The position numbers and the translations under genes are program-made. The notes beneath the pieces are model-generated. The model made no database searches. It was given only the letters and a program-made list of their open reading frames with translations, and had not been told where the DNA came from. Below, one piece after another: positions 25,367 to 32,709 of a stretch of 33,701 nt of DNA; the first letter of the stretch is position 1, and each line of letters starts with the position of its first letter. The stretch comes from Herbiconiux sp. (GTDB lineage Bacteria > Actinomycetota > Actinomycetes > Actinomycetales > Microbacteriaceae): positions 1 to 33,701 of the forward strand of contig NZ_JAHFUY010000015.1 in the NCBI RefSeq assembly GCF_023264895.1. Reading direction: 5' to 3'.

Positions 25367-25963
25367 GTGTCCGATTCCCCCTTCATCCCGGATGTTCCCG
25401 CGGCATTCGGTGCGGCCCTCGACTCGCTGCGGCGGGCCGACACGCGCGAGGAGCTCGTCGTGCACGAGATCCCGGCGCCCGCCAAGCTCGCGCCGCACTC
25501 GGTGGCTCTCGCGGCCGACGTGAACCCGGCTCGGCACGGGGCCGACTCCGAGCTCGGCACGGGACGGTTCATCCTGCTCCACGACGCCGAGCGACCGGAG
25601 GCCTGGGGCGGCGAGTTCCGGGTGGTGTGCTTCGCGCAGGCGCCGCTCGAGACGGAGATCGGACTCGATCCGTTCCTCGCCGACGTAGCATGGTCATGGC
25701 TCGTCGATGCGCTGGATGCGCGCGGCGCCAACTACACGAACGCATCCGGCACCGCCACGAAGATCATCTCCACCGGCTTCGGCGAGCTGTCCAGTCAGGG
25801 TGACGGGGCTCAGATCGAGCTCCGTGCCTCCTGGACACCCACAGACCACAACCTCCAGGCCCATGTCGAGGGCTGGAGCGAACTCCTCTGCATGCTGGCC
25901 GGTCTGCCACCCGTCGTCGATGGCGTGACGATGCTGCAGACCAGACGAGCGCGACGTGACTGA
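25367..25963 (+). CDS. DUF3000 domain-containing protein
   Basis: A 198-residue soluble protein matching the actinobacterial DUF3000 family. It has an N-terminal helical part (FGAALDSLRRADTREELVVHEIPAPAKLAPHS), central GRFILLHDAERPEAWGGEFRVVCFAQAPLE, and C-terminal ELRASWTPTDHNLQAHVEGWSELLCMLAGLPP. The function is unknown. It almost always precedes an RNase D gene in actinobacteria, and here the two overlap by eight bases. The GTG start at 25367 is fixed by the leaderless promoter immediately upstream. Confidence 0.9.
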   Translation: MSDSPFIPDVPAAFGAALDSLRRADTREELVVHEIPAPAKLAPHSVALAADVNPARHGADSELGTGRFILLHDAERPEAWGGEFRVVCFAQAPLETEIGLDPFLADVAWSWLVDALDARGANYTNASGTATKIISTGFGELSSQGDGAQIELRASWTPTDHNLQAHVEGWSELLCMLAGLPPVVDGVTMLQTRRARRD

Positions 25964-27221
25964 CGAGAAGCAGAACAACACCACAGACCAGCCGGCCGGC
26001 ATCCCGACCCCGGAGCTGCCGGAGGTGCCCGTGCGCACCGTGATCTCGACGGTCGACGAGTTCCACGACGCGGTCGAGGCCATCGCGCTCGGCGAGGGCC
26101 CCGTGGCCGTCGACGCCGAGAGGGCGAGCGGGTTCCGCTACTCCCAGCGCGCCTACCTCATCCAGCTCTACCGCCGTGGGGCGGGCAGCTTCCTGTTCGA
26201 CCCGCCCGCGATCGGCGAGTTCGCTCCCCTGCAGTCGGTGATCGGCGACGAGGAGTGGGTGCTGCACGCGGCGAGCCAGGATCTGCCGTGCCTGCGTGAG
26301 GTGGGCCTCGATCCGGTGCGGGTCTTCGACACCGAGCTCGGCGCGCGGCTGCTCGGCATCCCACGGGTGGGTCTCGGCTCCGTGGTGGAGGACCTCCTCG
26401 GCATCCACCTCGCCAAGGAGCACTCGGCGGCCGACTGGTCGACGCGGCCGCTGCCGGCCTCGTGGCTCGAGTACGCGGCCCTCGACGTCGAGCTGCTGAT
26501 CGACCTGCGCGACTCGATGGCGGTGCTGCTCGAGCAGCAGGGCAAGCTCGAGATCGCCGCCCAGGAGTTCGCCGCCGTGGTGGCCAAGGAGGAGAAGGCT
26601 CCCCTCGCCGAGCCCTGGCGCCGCCTCACCGGTGTGAGTGCGCTGCGGCCCGACAAGCACCTCGCCGCCGCCCGGGAGCTGTGGCTCGCGCGCGACGAGC
26701 TCGCGCGCGCCACCGACACCGCGCCGGGCCGCCTCGTGCCCGACGCCTCGCTCATGGTCGCGGCGCGCGCCCTGCCCACCTCCCGCCGCGAGCTCGCCGG
26801 CCTCAAGCAGTTCTCCGGCCGCGCCAGCCGCAGCGAGATCGACCGCTGGTGGGCCGCCATCGAGCGGGCCCTCGCGACCGACGACATCCCTGTGCACCGG
26901 CGGGCGACCGACACGCTGCCTCCCCCGCGGAGCTGGGCCGATCGCAATCCCGAGGCCGACGTGCGGCTGAAGAACGCCAGGGCCGCCCTCACGGCGGTCT
27001 CGGAGGAGCGCAGCATCCCGCTCGAGAACCTGCTGACGCCCGACTTCCTGCGGCGGCTCGCCTGGAAAGGCGTCGAGCCGCTGACGCTCGAGACGGTGCA
27101 GGACGAGCTCGCAGCGCTCGGAGCGCGGCCCTGGCAGATTGAGCTGAATGCACAGCCGATCCTGCAGGCCTTTGTGGAAGCCCGCCAAACGGGCGAGACG
27201 CCGCCGATCGCCGAGTCGTAG
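25956..27221 (+). CDS. rnd: Ribonuclease D-like 3'-5' exonuclease with HRDC domain
   Basis: A 421-residue protein. The DEDD exonuclease domain (about 28-195) shows all expected acids: D53 and E55 (AVDAERASG), D109 (AASQDLP) and D177 with Y173 (YAALDVELL). An HRDC-type helical domain (about 215-310) and a further C-terminal region follow. RNase D trims the 3' ends of tRNA precursors and other small RNAs. Most tRNA genes in this window lack an encoded CCA, but no direct link is claimed. The GTG start overlaps the DUF3000 stop, which implies translational coupling. Confidence 0.92.
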   Translation: MTDEKQNNTTDQPAGIPTPELPEVPVRTVISTVDEFHDAVEAIALGEGPVAVDAERASGFRYSQRAYLIQLYRRGAGSFLFDPPAIGEFAPLQSVIGDEEWVLHAASQDLPCLREVGLDPVRVFDTELGARLLGIPRVGLGSVVEDLLGIHLAKEHSAADWSTRPLPASWLEYAALDVELLIDLRDSMAVLLEQQGKLEIAAQEFAAVVAKEEKAPLAEPWRRLTGVSALRPDKHLAAARELWLARDELARATDTAPGRLVPDASLMVAARALPTSRRELAGLKQFSGRASRSEIDRWWAAIERALATDDIPVHRRATDTLPPPRSWADRNPEADVRLKNARAALTAVSEERSIPLENLLTPDFLRRLAWKGVEPLTLETVQDELAALGARPWQIELNAQPILQAFVEARQTGETPPIAES

Positions 27222-27224
27222 AAA

Positions 27225-27277
27225 GAATCAAACGATTCCTCGCGGTCAGGGGCCTCTTCTAGGATCGAATCCGATCC
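27225..27277 (+). promoter_or_regulatory. Promoter with two palindromes upstream of fadA-fadB
   Basis: A -10-like TAGGAT (27260-27265) overlaps a palindrome GGATCG-AATC-CGATCC (27262-27277). A second palindrome, GAATC-AAAC-GATTC (27225-27238), lies where the -35 would be. A repressor binding either site would block transcription. The arrangement suggests a fatty-acid-responsive regulator of the FadR/TetR kind, which is an inference. The first palindrome could also be a weak terminator hairpin of rnd. Confidence 0.5.
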
Positions 27278-27293
27278 AATCCCAGGAGGCATA

Positions 27294-28499
27294 GTGGCCG
27301 AAAGATCTGAAGTCGTTTTCGTCGATGGAGTGCGCACCCCGTTCGGGCGCGCGGGCGAGAAGGGCATGTACTGGCAGACCCGAGCGGACGACCTGGTCGT
27401 GAAGGCGATGACCGGTCTGCTCGAGCGCAATCCGAATGTGCCGAAGGACCGCATCGACGACGTCGCGATCGCGGCGACCACGCAGACCGGCGACCAGGGG
27501 CTCACCCTCGGCCGCACCACGGCGCTGCTCGCCGGACTCCCCCAGTCGGTGCCGGGCTTCGCCATCGACCGCATGTGCGCGGGCGCCATGACGAGCGTCA
27601 CGACCCTCGCGGGCGGCATCGCCTTCGGCGCCTACGACCTCGTGATCGCCGGCGGCGTCGAGCACATGGGCCGGCACCCGATGGGCTTCGACGCCGACCC
27701 CAACCCGCGGTTCCTCGCGGAGCGGCTCGTGAGCGGGGAGGCCCTCAACATGGGCAACACCGCCGAGCGCATCCACGACCGCTTCCCGCAGCTCACCAAG
27801 GAGCGCTCGGACCGCTACGCCCTGCGCAGCCAGCAGAAGGTCGCCGCCGCCTACGAGGCCGGCAAGATCCAGCCCGACCTCGTGCCCGTCGCTGTGCGCA
27901 GCGCCGCCGGGTGGGGTCTCGCCACGCGCGACGAGGCGCCTCGCCCCGAGACGACCATGGAGGGCCTCGCCGGCCTCCGCACCCCGTTCCGGCCGCACGG
28001 CCGGGTGACCGCGGGCAACTCGTCCGGCCTCAACGACGGCGCCACCGTGTCGCTGCTCGCGAGTGCCGACACGGCCAAGGAGCTCGGTCTCTCGGTCAAG
28101 ATGAAGCTCGTCTCGTTCGCCTTCGCGGGCGTCGAGCCGGAGATCATGGGGATCGGACCGGTGCCCTCGACCGAGAAGGCGCTGCGCAAAGCGGGGCTCT
28201 CGATCGACGACATCGGGCTGTTCGAACTCAACGAGGCGTTCGCCGTGCAGGTGCTCTCGTTCCTCGACCACTTCGGCATCGACGACGACGACGCGCGCGT
28301 GAACGAGTACGGCGGGGCCATCGCCATCGGCCACCCCCTGGCCTCCTCGGGCGTCCGTCTCATGATCCAGCTCGCCCGGCAGTTCGAGGAGCACCCTGAG
28401 GTGCGCTACGGCCTCACCGCGATGTGCGTGGGCCTCGGCCAGGGCGGCACCGTCATCTGGGAGAACCCGAACTGGAACAAGAAGGCGAAGAAGCGATGA
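27294..28499 (+). CDS. fadA: Acetyl-CoA acyltransferase (thiolase)
   Basis: A 401-residue thiolase of the degradative type. It catalyses the last step of beta-oxidation, cleaving 3-ketoacyl-CoA to acetyl-CoA and a shortened acyl-CoA. Catalytic residues are C95 (RMCAGAM), H347 (AIGHPLASSG) and C378 (AMCVGLGQGG). The NEAFAVQ segment is also typical. The GTG start has AGGAGG four bases upstream. The stop overlaps the fadB start by four bases (ATGA). With fadB it forms a trifunctional complex of the actinobacterial FadBA type. Regulation is probably through the palindromes around its promoter. Confidence 0.96.
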   Translation: MAERSEVVFVDGVRTPFGRAGEKGMYWQTRADDLVVKAMTGLLERNPNVPKDRIDDVAIAATTQTGDQGLTLGRTTALLAGLPQSVPGFAIDRMCAGAMTSVTTLAGGIAFGAYDLVIAGGVEHMGRHPMGFDADPNPRFLAERLVSGEALNMGNTAERIHDRFPQLTKERSDRYALRSQQKVAAAYEAGKIQPDLVPVAVRSAAGWGLATRDEAPRPETTMEGLAGLRTPFRPHGRVTAGNSSGLNDGATVSLLASADTAKELGLSVKMKLVSFAFAGVEPEIMGIGPVPSTEKALRKAGLSIDDIGLFELNEAFAVQVLSFLDHFGIDDDDARVNEYGGAIAIGHPLASSGVRLMIQLARQFEEHPEVRYGLTAMCVGLGQGGTVIWENPNWNKKAKKR

Positions 28500-30631
28500 C
28501 CGACTACTCCACGATCGATTTCTCGGACCTCGAGGCGCTCTCGGCCGACGAGGTGGTCACCCACTCGTACGTGCGCGACGTGCCGCTGAAGAGCGGCAAG
28601 ACGCTCGCGCTGATCACGCTCGACAACGGGCGCGACCACACCCGACCCTCCACCCTCGGCCCGCTGGGCCTGCTGGAGTACCAGAAGACCCTCGAGGGCC
28701 TCAAGGCGCGCGCTGCGGCGGGCGAGATCCACGCGGTCGCCGTGACCGGCAAGCCGTACATCCTCGCCGCCGGAGCCGACCTCAGCCGGGTGGGCGACAT
28801 CCCGAGCCGTGATGCGGCCAAGAAGATGGCGCAGCTCGGCCACTGGGCGTTCGGCACCATGAAGCAGATCAGCGTGCCGAGCTTCGCGTTCATCAACGGT
28901 CTCGCGCTCGGTGGCGGCGTGGAGGTGGCCCTGGCCGCCGACTACCGCACGATCGACTCGTCGGCCGCCGCCGTCGCGCTGCCCGAGGTCTTCCTCGGCA
29001 TCATCCCGGGCTGGGGCGGCGCCTACCTGCTGCCGAACCTCATCGGCATCGAGAACGCCCTCAAGGTCGTGATCGAGAACCCGCTGAAGAACAACCGCAC
29101 CCTCAAGGCTCAGGATGCGTTCGAGCTCGGCATCGCCGACGCGATCTTCTCCCCCTCGAACTACCTCGAGGACTCGCTGAACTGGGCCGACGGAGTGCTC
29201 TCGGGCGCCGTCAAGGTGAAGCGGCCGAACGAGCCGGGCAAGGTCGAGCGTCTCGTGAAGTGGGATGCCGCGGTCGGCATCGCCCGCAGGATGCTCGAGA
29301 GCCGCATCGGCACGGTCGCCAAGTCGCCGTACCGTGCGCTCGACCTGCTGAAGGCCGCGAAGTCGGGCACCGCCGAGGAGGGCTTCGAGCGCGAGGACGA
29401 GGCTCTCGCCGACCTCATCGCGGGCGACCAGTTCCGGGCCAGCATCTACGCCTTCGACCTCGTGCAGAAGCGCGCCAAGCGGCCGGCGGGAGCTCCCGAC
29501 AAGGCGCTCGCGAAGCCCGTCACCAAGGTCGGCATCATCGGTGCCGGCCTCATGGCCTCGCAGTTCGCGCTCCTGTTCGTGCGCCGCCTCCAGGTGCCCG
29601 TCGTGATCACCGACCTCGACCAGTCGCGGGTCGACAAGGGCCTCGACTACATCCGCGGCGAGATCGCGACGCTCCTCGGTAAGGGCCGCATCTCGCAGGA
29701 CGAGTCGAACCGCCTCAACGCCCTCGTCTCGGGCACCACCGACAAGGCCGACTTCAACGACGCCGACTGGGTGATCGAGGCCGTGTTCGAGGAGCTCGGT
29801 GTGAAGCAGGACGTCTTCGCCGAGATCGAGAAGCACGTCTCCGAGAACGCGGTGCTCGCCACCAACACCTCGTCGCTCTCGGTGGAGCAGATCGGTGCCA
29901 AGCTCGCGCATCCGGAGCGGCTCGTGGGCTTCCACTTCTTCAACCCGGTGGCCGTGATGCCGCTGATCGAGGTCGTGAACACGCCGGCGACGGATGAGGC
30001 GACGCTCTCCACCGCCATGGTCGTGGCCAAGAACCTCAAGAAGAACGCCGTCATCACCCGCGACACCCCCGGGTTCGTGGTCAACCGGATCCTCGCCAAG
30101 GTGCTCGGCGAGGCCATTCACGCCGTCGACACGGGCACGTCGTTCGAGGTCATGAACCGCGCGCTGGATCCGTTCGGCCTGCCGATGACGCCCTTCGAGC
30201 TGCTCGAGCTCGTGGGGCTCAAGGTGGGCGCGCACGTGCTCGACACACACCACGCCGCGTTCCCCGACCGCTTCTTCGAGAGCGCGAACCTGCACGCGCT
30301 GGCGGAGCACGGCCGGATCTTCGACCGCGACGGCAAAGGCAAGATCACCGGCTTCGACAAGAAGGCCGTGAAGATCGTCTCGGGCGGCACCACCCCCATG
30401 ACGGAGGAGGAGATCCTCCGCCGCGTGGAGGACGGCCTCGCCGACGAGGTGCACCGCATGCTGGAGGACGACGTCGTGCACGCGGCGGAGGACATCGACC
30501 TCTGCCTCATCCTCGGCGCCGGCTACCCCTTCCAGATGGGCGGCCTCACGCCCTACCTCGACCGCGTCGGTGCCTCCCAGCGCGCCTTCGGCGGCACCTT
30601 CCACACCCCGCCGATCGGGGGAGTCGACTGA
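28496..30631 (+). CDS. fadB: Bifunctional enoyl-CoA hydratase / 3-hydroxyacyl-CoA dehydrogenase
   Basis: A 711-residue fusion that carries out the two middle steps of beta-oxidation. The N-terminal crotonase domain (about 20-280) has both catalytic Glu residues, E143 (GGGVEVALA) and E164 (ALPEVFLGIIPGWGG). The dehydrogenase domain starts near 343 with the NAD motif VGIIGAGLMAS. The last Gly of GxGxxG is Ala here, which is common in actinobacterial FadB as far as I recall. H480 lies in GFHFFNP. Two C-terminal dehydrogenase segments complete the protein. The ATG at 28496 is chosen over an upstream in-frame start at 28424, because the longer version lies inside fadA and the ATGA overlap gives the family N-terminus. 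A strong hairpin follows the stop. Confidence 0.96.
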   Translation: MTDYSTIDFSDLEALSADEVVTHSYVRDVPLKSGKTLALITLDNGRDHTRPSTLGPLGLLEYQKTLEGLKARAAAGEIHAVAVTGKPYILAAGADLSRVGDIPSRDAAKKMAQLGHWAFGTMKQISVPSFAFINGLALGGGVEVALAADYRTIDSSAAAVALPEVFLGIIPGWGGAYLLPNLIGIENALKVVIENPLKNNRTLKAQDAFELGIADAIFSPSNYLEDSLNWADGVLSGAVKVKRPNEPGKVERLVKWDAAVGIARRMLESRIGTVAKSPYRALDLLKAAKSGTAEEGFEREDEALADLIAGDQFRASIYAFDLVQKRAKRPAGAPDKALAKPVTKVGIIGAGLMASQFALLFVRRLQVPVVITDLDQSRVDKGLDYIRGEIATLLGKGRISQDESNRLNALVSGTTDKADFNDADWVIEAVFEELGVKQDVFAEIEKHVSENAVLATNTSSLSVEQIGAKLAHPERLVGFHFFNPVAVMPLIEVVNTPATDEATLSTAMVVAKNLKKNAVITRDTPGFVVNRILAKVLGEAIHAVDTGTSFEVMNRALDPFGLPMTPFELLELVGLKVGAHVLDTHHAAFPDRFFESANLHALAEHGRIFDRDGKGKITGFDKKAVKIVSGGTTPMTEEEILRRVEDGLADEVHRMLEDDVVHAAEDIDLCLILGAGYPFQMGGLTPYLDRVGASQRAFGGTFHTPPIGGVD

Positions 30632-30649
30632 CACTCCCGCCACCTCTCC

Positions 30650-30690
30650 GAATGCGCCCGGTCTCCTTCGAGCCGGGCGCATTCGTGTTT
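30650..30690 (+). terminator. Terminator of fadA-fadB
   Basis: A perfect 12-bp stem (GAATGCGCCCGG, 30650-30661, with its complement 30673-30684) closes an 11-base loop. It is followed by GTGTTT. It starts 18 bases after the fadB stop. The remaining 90 bases before the next gene hold two weak hairpins (30695-30709 and 30737-30757) and no gene. Confidence 0.88.
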
Positions 30691-30782
30691 CCGTGAGTAG
30701 AAAGTACTCCTCACACGTCGATGGGCTTGTGGTCCAGGGTGGGAGATCTCTTCACCCGACGACCGACTCAAGGACTCGACGC

Positions 30783-32111
30783 ATGGACGATCACCGACCG
30801 ACCCGAGAGAATTCCCGACGCGTTCTCTCCACTCTCCTCACCGCGACCGTCGCCGCGGCGCTCTCCTTGGCCGGGTTGTCCCCGGCCTCGGCCGCCGACG
30901 GCACCCCGCCGGTCCCCTTCTGTCCACCTGGGCAGCAGACGATCGGCACCCACGTCACCGAACGGCTGTACGACACCGAGCACGGGGGCGGATTCACTGC
31001 CTCGATCACCTCCGGCGCGCTGCCGGCGGGCGCCGAGCTCGTGAACGCGAGTTGGTACGCCGACTACGCCGCAACGCCGTCGGCTGAGGGCAGCTACGAC
31101 TTCACGGTGCAGTTGACCTCCACTCTCGGAACGACGTCGCAAGCCACGTGCCATGTGGATGTGGACGACGCCGTGAGCCTCGAAGGAGTGACCACGACCC
31201 GGATCGCCGGATCCGATCGCTACGACGTCGCGGCCAACATCTCGAGATACGCATTCCCCACCGGGCCCCAGGTGGTCTACGTAGCGAGCGGCGAGGTGTT
31301 CGCCGACGCGGTGAGCGTCTCTGCGATCGCCGCGCAACGCAACGCGTCTCTCCTGCTGACGCGAGCCGGCAGTGTTCCCAACGTCACTCTCGCAGAACTG
31401 GCCCGCCTTCAGCCGCACGCGATCGTCATCGTCGGGGGCACCGACACGATCTCTTCTGCCGTCGAGACGGAGCTCGCGAAGTTCGCCACGACCGTCAAGC
31501 GCGTCTACGGGGTGGATCGATATGAGGTGTCACGCTTCCTGATCACAGACCCGAGCTTCGGAGCTCAGCCGTCCACGAAGGCCTACATCGCCAGCGGGAA
31601 TGTCTTCCCGGATGCCCTCGCAGCCGGCCCCGCCGCGGCCAATCTCAAAGCCCCCGTCCTGCTCGTCGACGGGGCTGCCGCGGCCATGACTGTTGCCGAG
31701 ATCGATCTGCTCCAGTCGCGTGGAGTCACTCGGACCTCGCTCGTCGGAGGCCCTGCCACGATCTCGACGTCGATCGAGGCGCAGGTGGGGTCCACCTTCG
31801 CCCAGGCCAAGCGCCTGACCGGTGCTGATCGATTCGAGGTGTCGGCAGCGGTGGCACGAGATGCCTTCCCGGTGTCGGGTGCCACGAGACCCGACACCGT
31901 GTACCTCGCAACAGGCGTGTCCTTCCCTGATGCGCTCTCAGGGGCCGTCATCGCCGCCACGACGGGATCTCCGATCTACCTGGCGCACACGGATTGCATT
32001 CCCCAGGATGTCGCACGTCATATCGACGACCTCGGCGCCTCGAAGGTCGTGCTCCTCGGTGGAACGGAGAGCTTAAACTCCGCCGTCGCCGACCTGGTCG
32101 TGTGCACCTAG
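30783..32111 (+). CDS. Secreted protein with N-terminal Ig-like domain and three cell wall-binding repeats
   Basis: A 442-residue exported protein. The signal peptide (about 12-38, ending PASA-AD) is followed by a region (about 45-130) that resembles a degenerate putative-Ig domain (GALPAGAELV ... GSYDFTVQLTSTLG). Three copies of the cell wall binding repeat 2 (PF04122 type) follow at about 138-235, 238-335 and 344-442. Each opens with a form of R-x-x-G-x-D-R-Y/F-E/D-V and contains F-P/A-D-A-L and V-G-G. No enzymatic domain is seen, so a surface or adhesion role is likely. Codon use has clearly more A/T-ending codons than the neighbouring genes, suggesting transfer or low expression. AGGA lies eight bases before the ATG at 30783. 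Confidence 0.9.
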   Translation: MDDHRPTRENSRRVLSTLLTATVAAALSLAGLSPASAADGTPPVPFCPPGQQTIGTHVTERLYDTEHGGGFTASITSGALPAGAELVNASWYADYAATPSAEGSYDFTVQLTSTLGTTSQATCHVDVDDAVSLEGVTTTRIAGSDRYDVAANISRYAFPTGPQVVYVASGEVFADAVSVSAIAAQRNASLLLTRAGSVPNVTLAELARLQPHAIVIVGGTDTISSAVETELAKFATTVKRVYGVDRYEVSRFLITDPSFGAQPSTKAYIASGNVFPDALAAGPAAANLKAPVLLVDGAAAAMTVAEIDLLQSRGVTRTSLVGGPATISTSIEAQVGSTFAQAKRLTGADRFEVSAAVARDAFPVSGATRPDTVYLATGVSFPDALSGAVIAATTGSPIYLAHTDCIPQDVARHIDDLGASKVVLLGGTESLNSAVADLVVCT

Positions 32112-32122
32112 GCTGACGCCGC

Positions 32123-32158
32123 ACGAATGCCCATCGGCTGGTGTCGGTGGGCATTCGT
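32123..32158 (+). terminator. Terminator after the cell wall-binding protein gene
   Basis: A perfect 11-bp stem (ACGAATGCCCA, 32123-32133, with its complement 32148-32158) closes a 14-base loop. There is no T tract, and the 3' arm ends in CATTCGT. It ends on the first base of the next promoter element. Confidence 0.78.
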
Positions 32159-32169
32159 AGGCTCGGGGC
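32158..32169 (+). promoter_or_regulatory. Leaderless promoter of the dihydrofolate-reductase-like gene
   Basis: TAGGCT (32158-32163) is followed by six bases and then ATG at 32170. No ribosome binding site is present, so translation probably begins at the mRNA 5' end. The -10 directly abuts the upstream terminator stem. Confidence 0.55.
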
Positions 32170-32709
32170 ATGACGACGACGACGCAGTACTACGTGGCCT
32201 CGAGTGTGGACGGGTTCATCGCGGATCGGGAGGGGAAGCTCGACTGGCTGATGCAGTTCGGGTTCGAGGAGTTCACCGCCGGCTACGAGGCTTTTCTCGC
32301 CGAGGTGGCCGTGGTCGTGATGGGCTCGGAGACCTATGAATGGGTGCGCGCCGAGGGCCATGCCTGGGCCTACCCCGAGCAGACCGCGTGGGTGCTCACC
32401 CGGCGTGACCTGCCCCGGATGGAAGGCGGCGACATCCGCTTCGCTCACGGCGACGTGCGTGACCTGCACGCCGAGTGGGTCGAGGCGGCGCAGGGGCGCA
32501 ACATCTGGATCGTGGGAGGCGGCCAGGTCGCGGCACAGGTGGCCGATGCCGGGCTGCTCGACGAGATCGTGCTCACCACGATGCCCGTCGTGCTGGGCGC
32601 CGGCACTCCCCTGCTGCCCGTCGGCACCGCCACCGGCGTGCTCGAGGTGAGCGGCACCGAGGTGCTGCCGAGCGGGGCGATCGCCTCGCGCTACCGCATC
32701 ACCCGCTGA
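32170..32709 (+). CDS. Dihydrofolate reductase family protein (RibD C-terminal-like)
   Basis: A 179-residue member of the DHFR/RibD C-terminal superfamily. N-terminal [21 protein letters not shown] (7-27) is the usual opening of this group. The nucleotide-binding segment [12 protein letters not shown] (about 115-126) is followed by [22 protein letters not shown]. These small proteins are NADPH-binding reductases of mostly unknown substrate. It is not the housekeeping folate enzyme folA. The 3' end overlaps the end of dxs on the other strand by 19 bases. Confidence 0.88.
   Translation: MTTTTQYYVASSVDGFIADREGKLDWLMQFGFEEFTAGYEAFLAEVAVVVMGSETYEWVRAEGHAWAYPEQTAWVLTRRDLPRMEGGDIRFAHGDVRDLHAEWVEAAQGRNIWIVGGGQVAAQVADAGLLDEIVLTTMPVVLGAGTPLLPVGTATGVLEVSGTEVLPSGAIASRYRITR

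Noticed and set aside
28406-30682. A 758-codon open frame on the minus strand opposite fadB
   Set aside because: An antisense shadow of fadB; its composition (Glu/Val/Arg/His repeats) is typical of such shadows.
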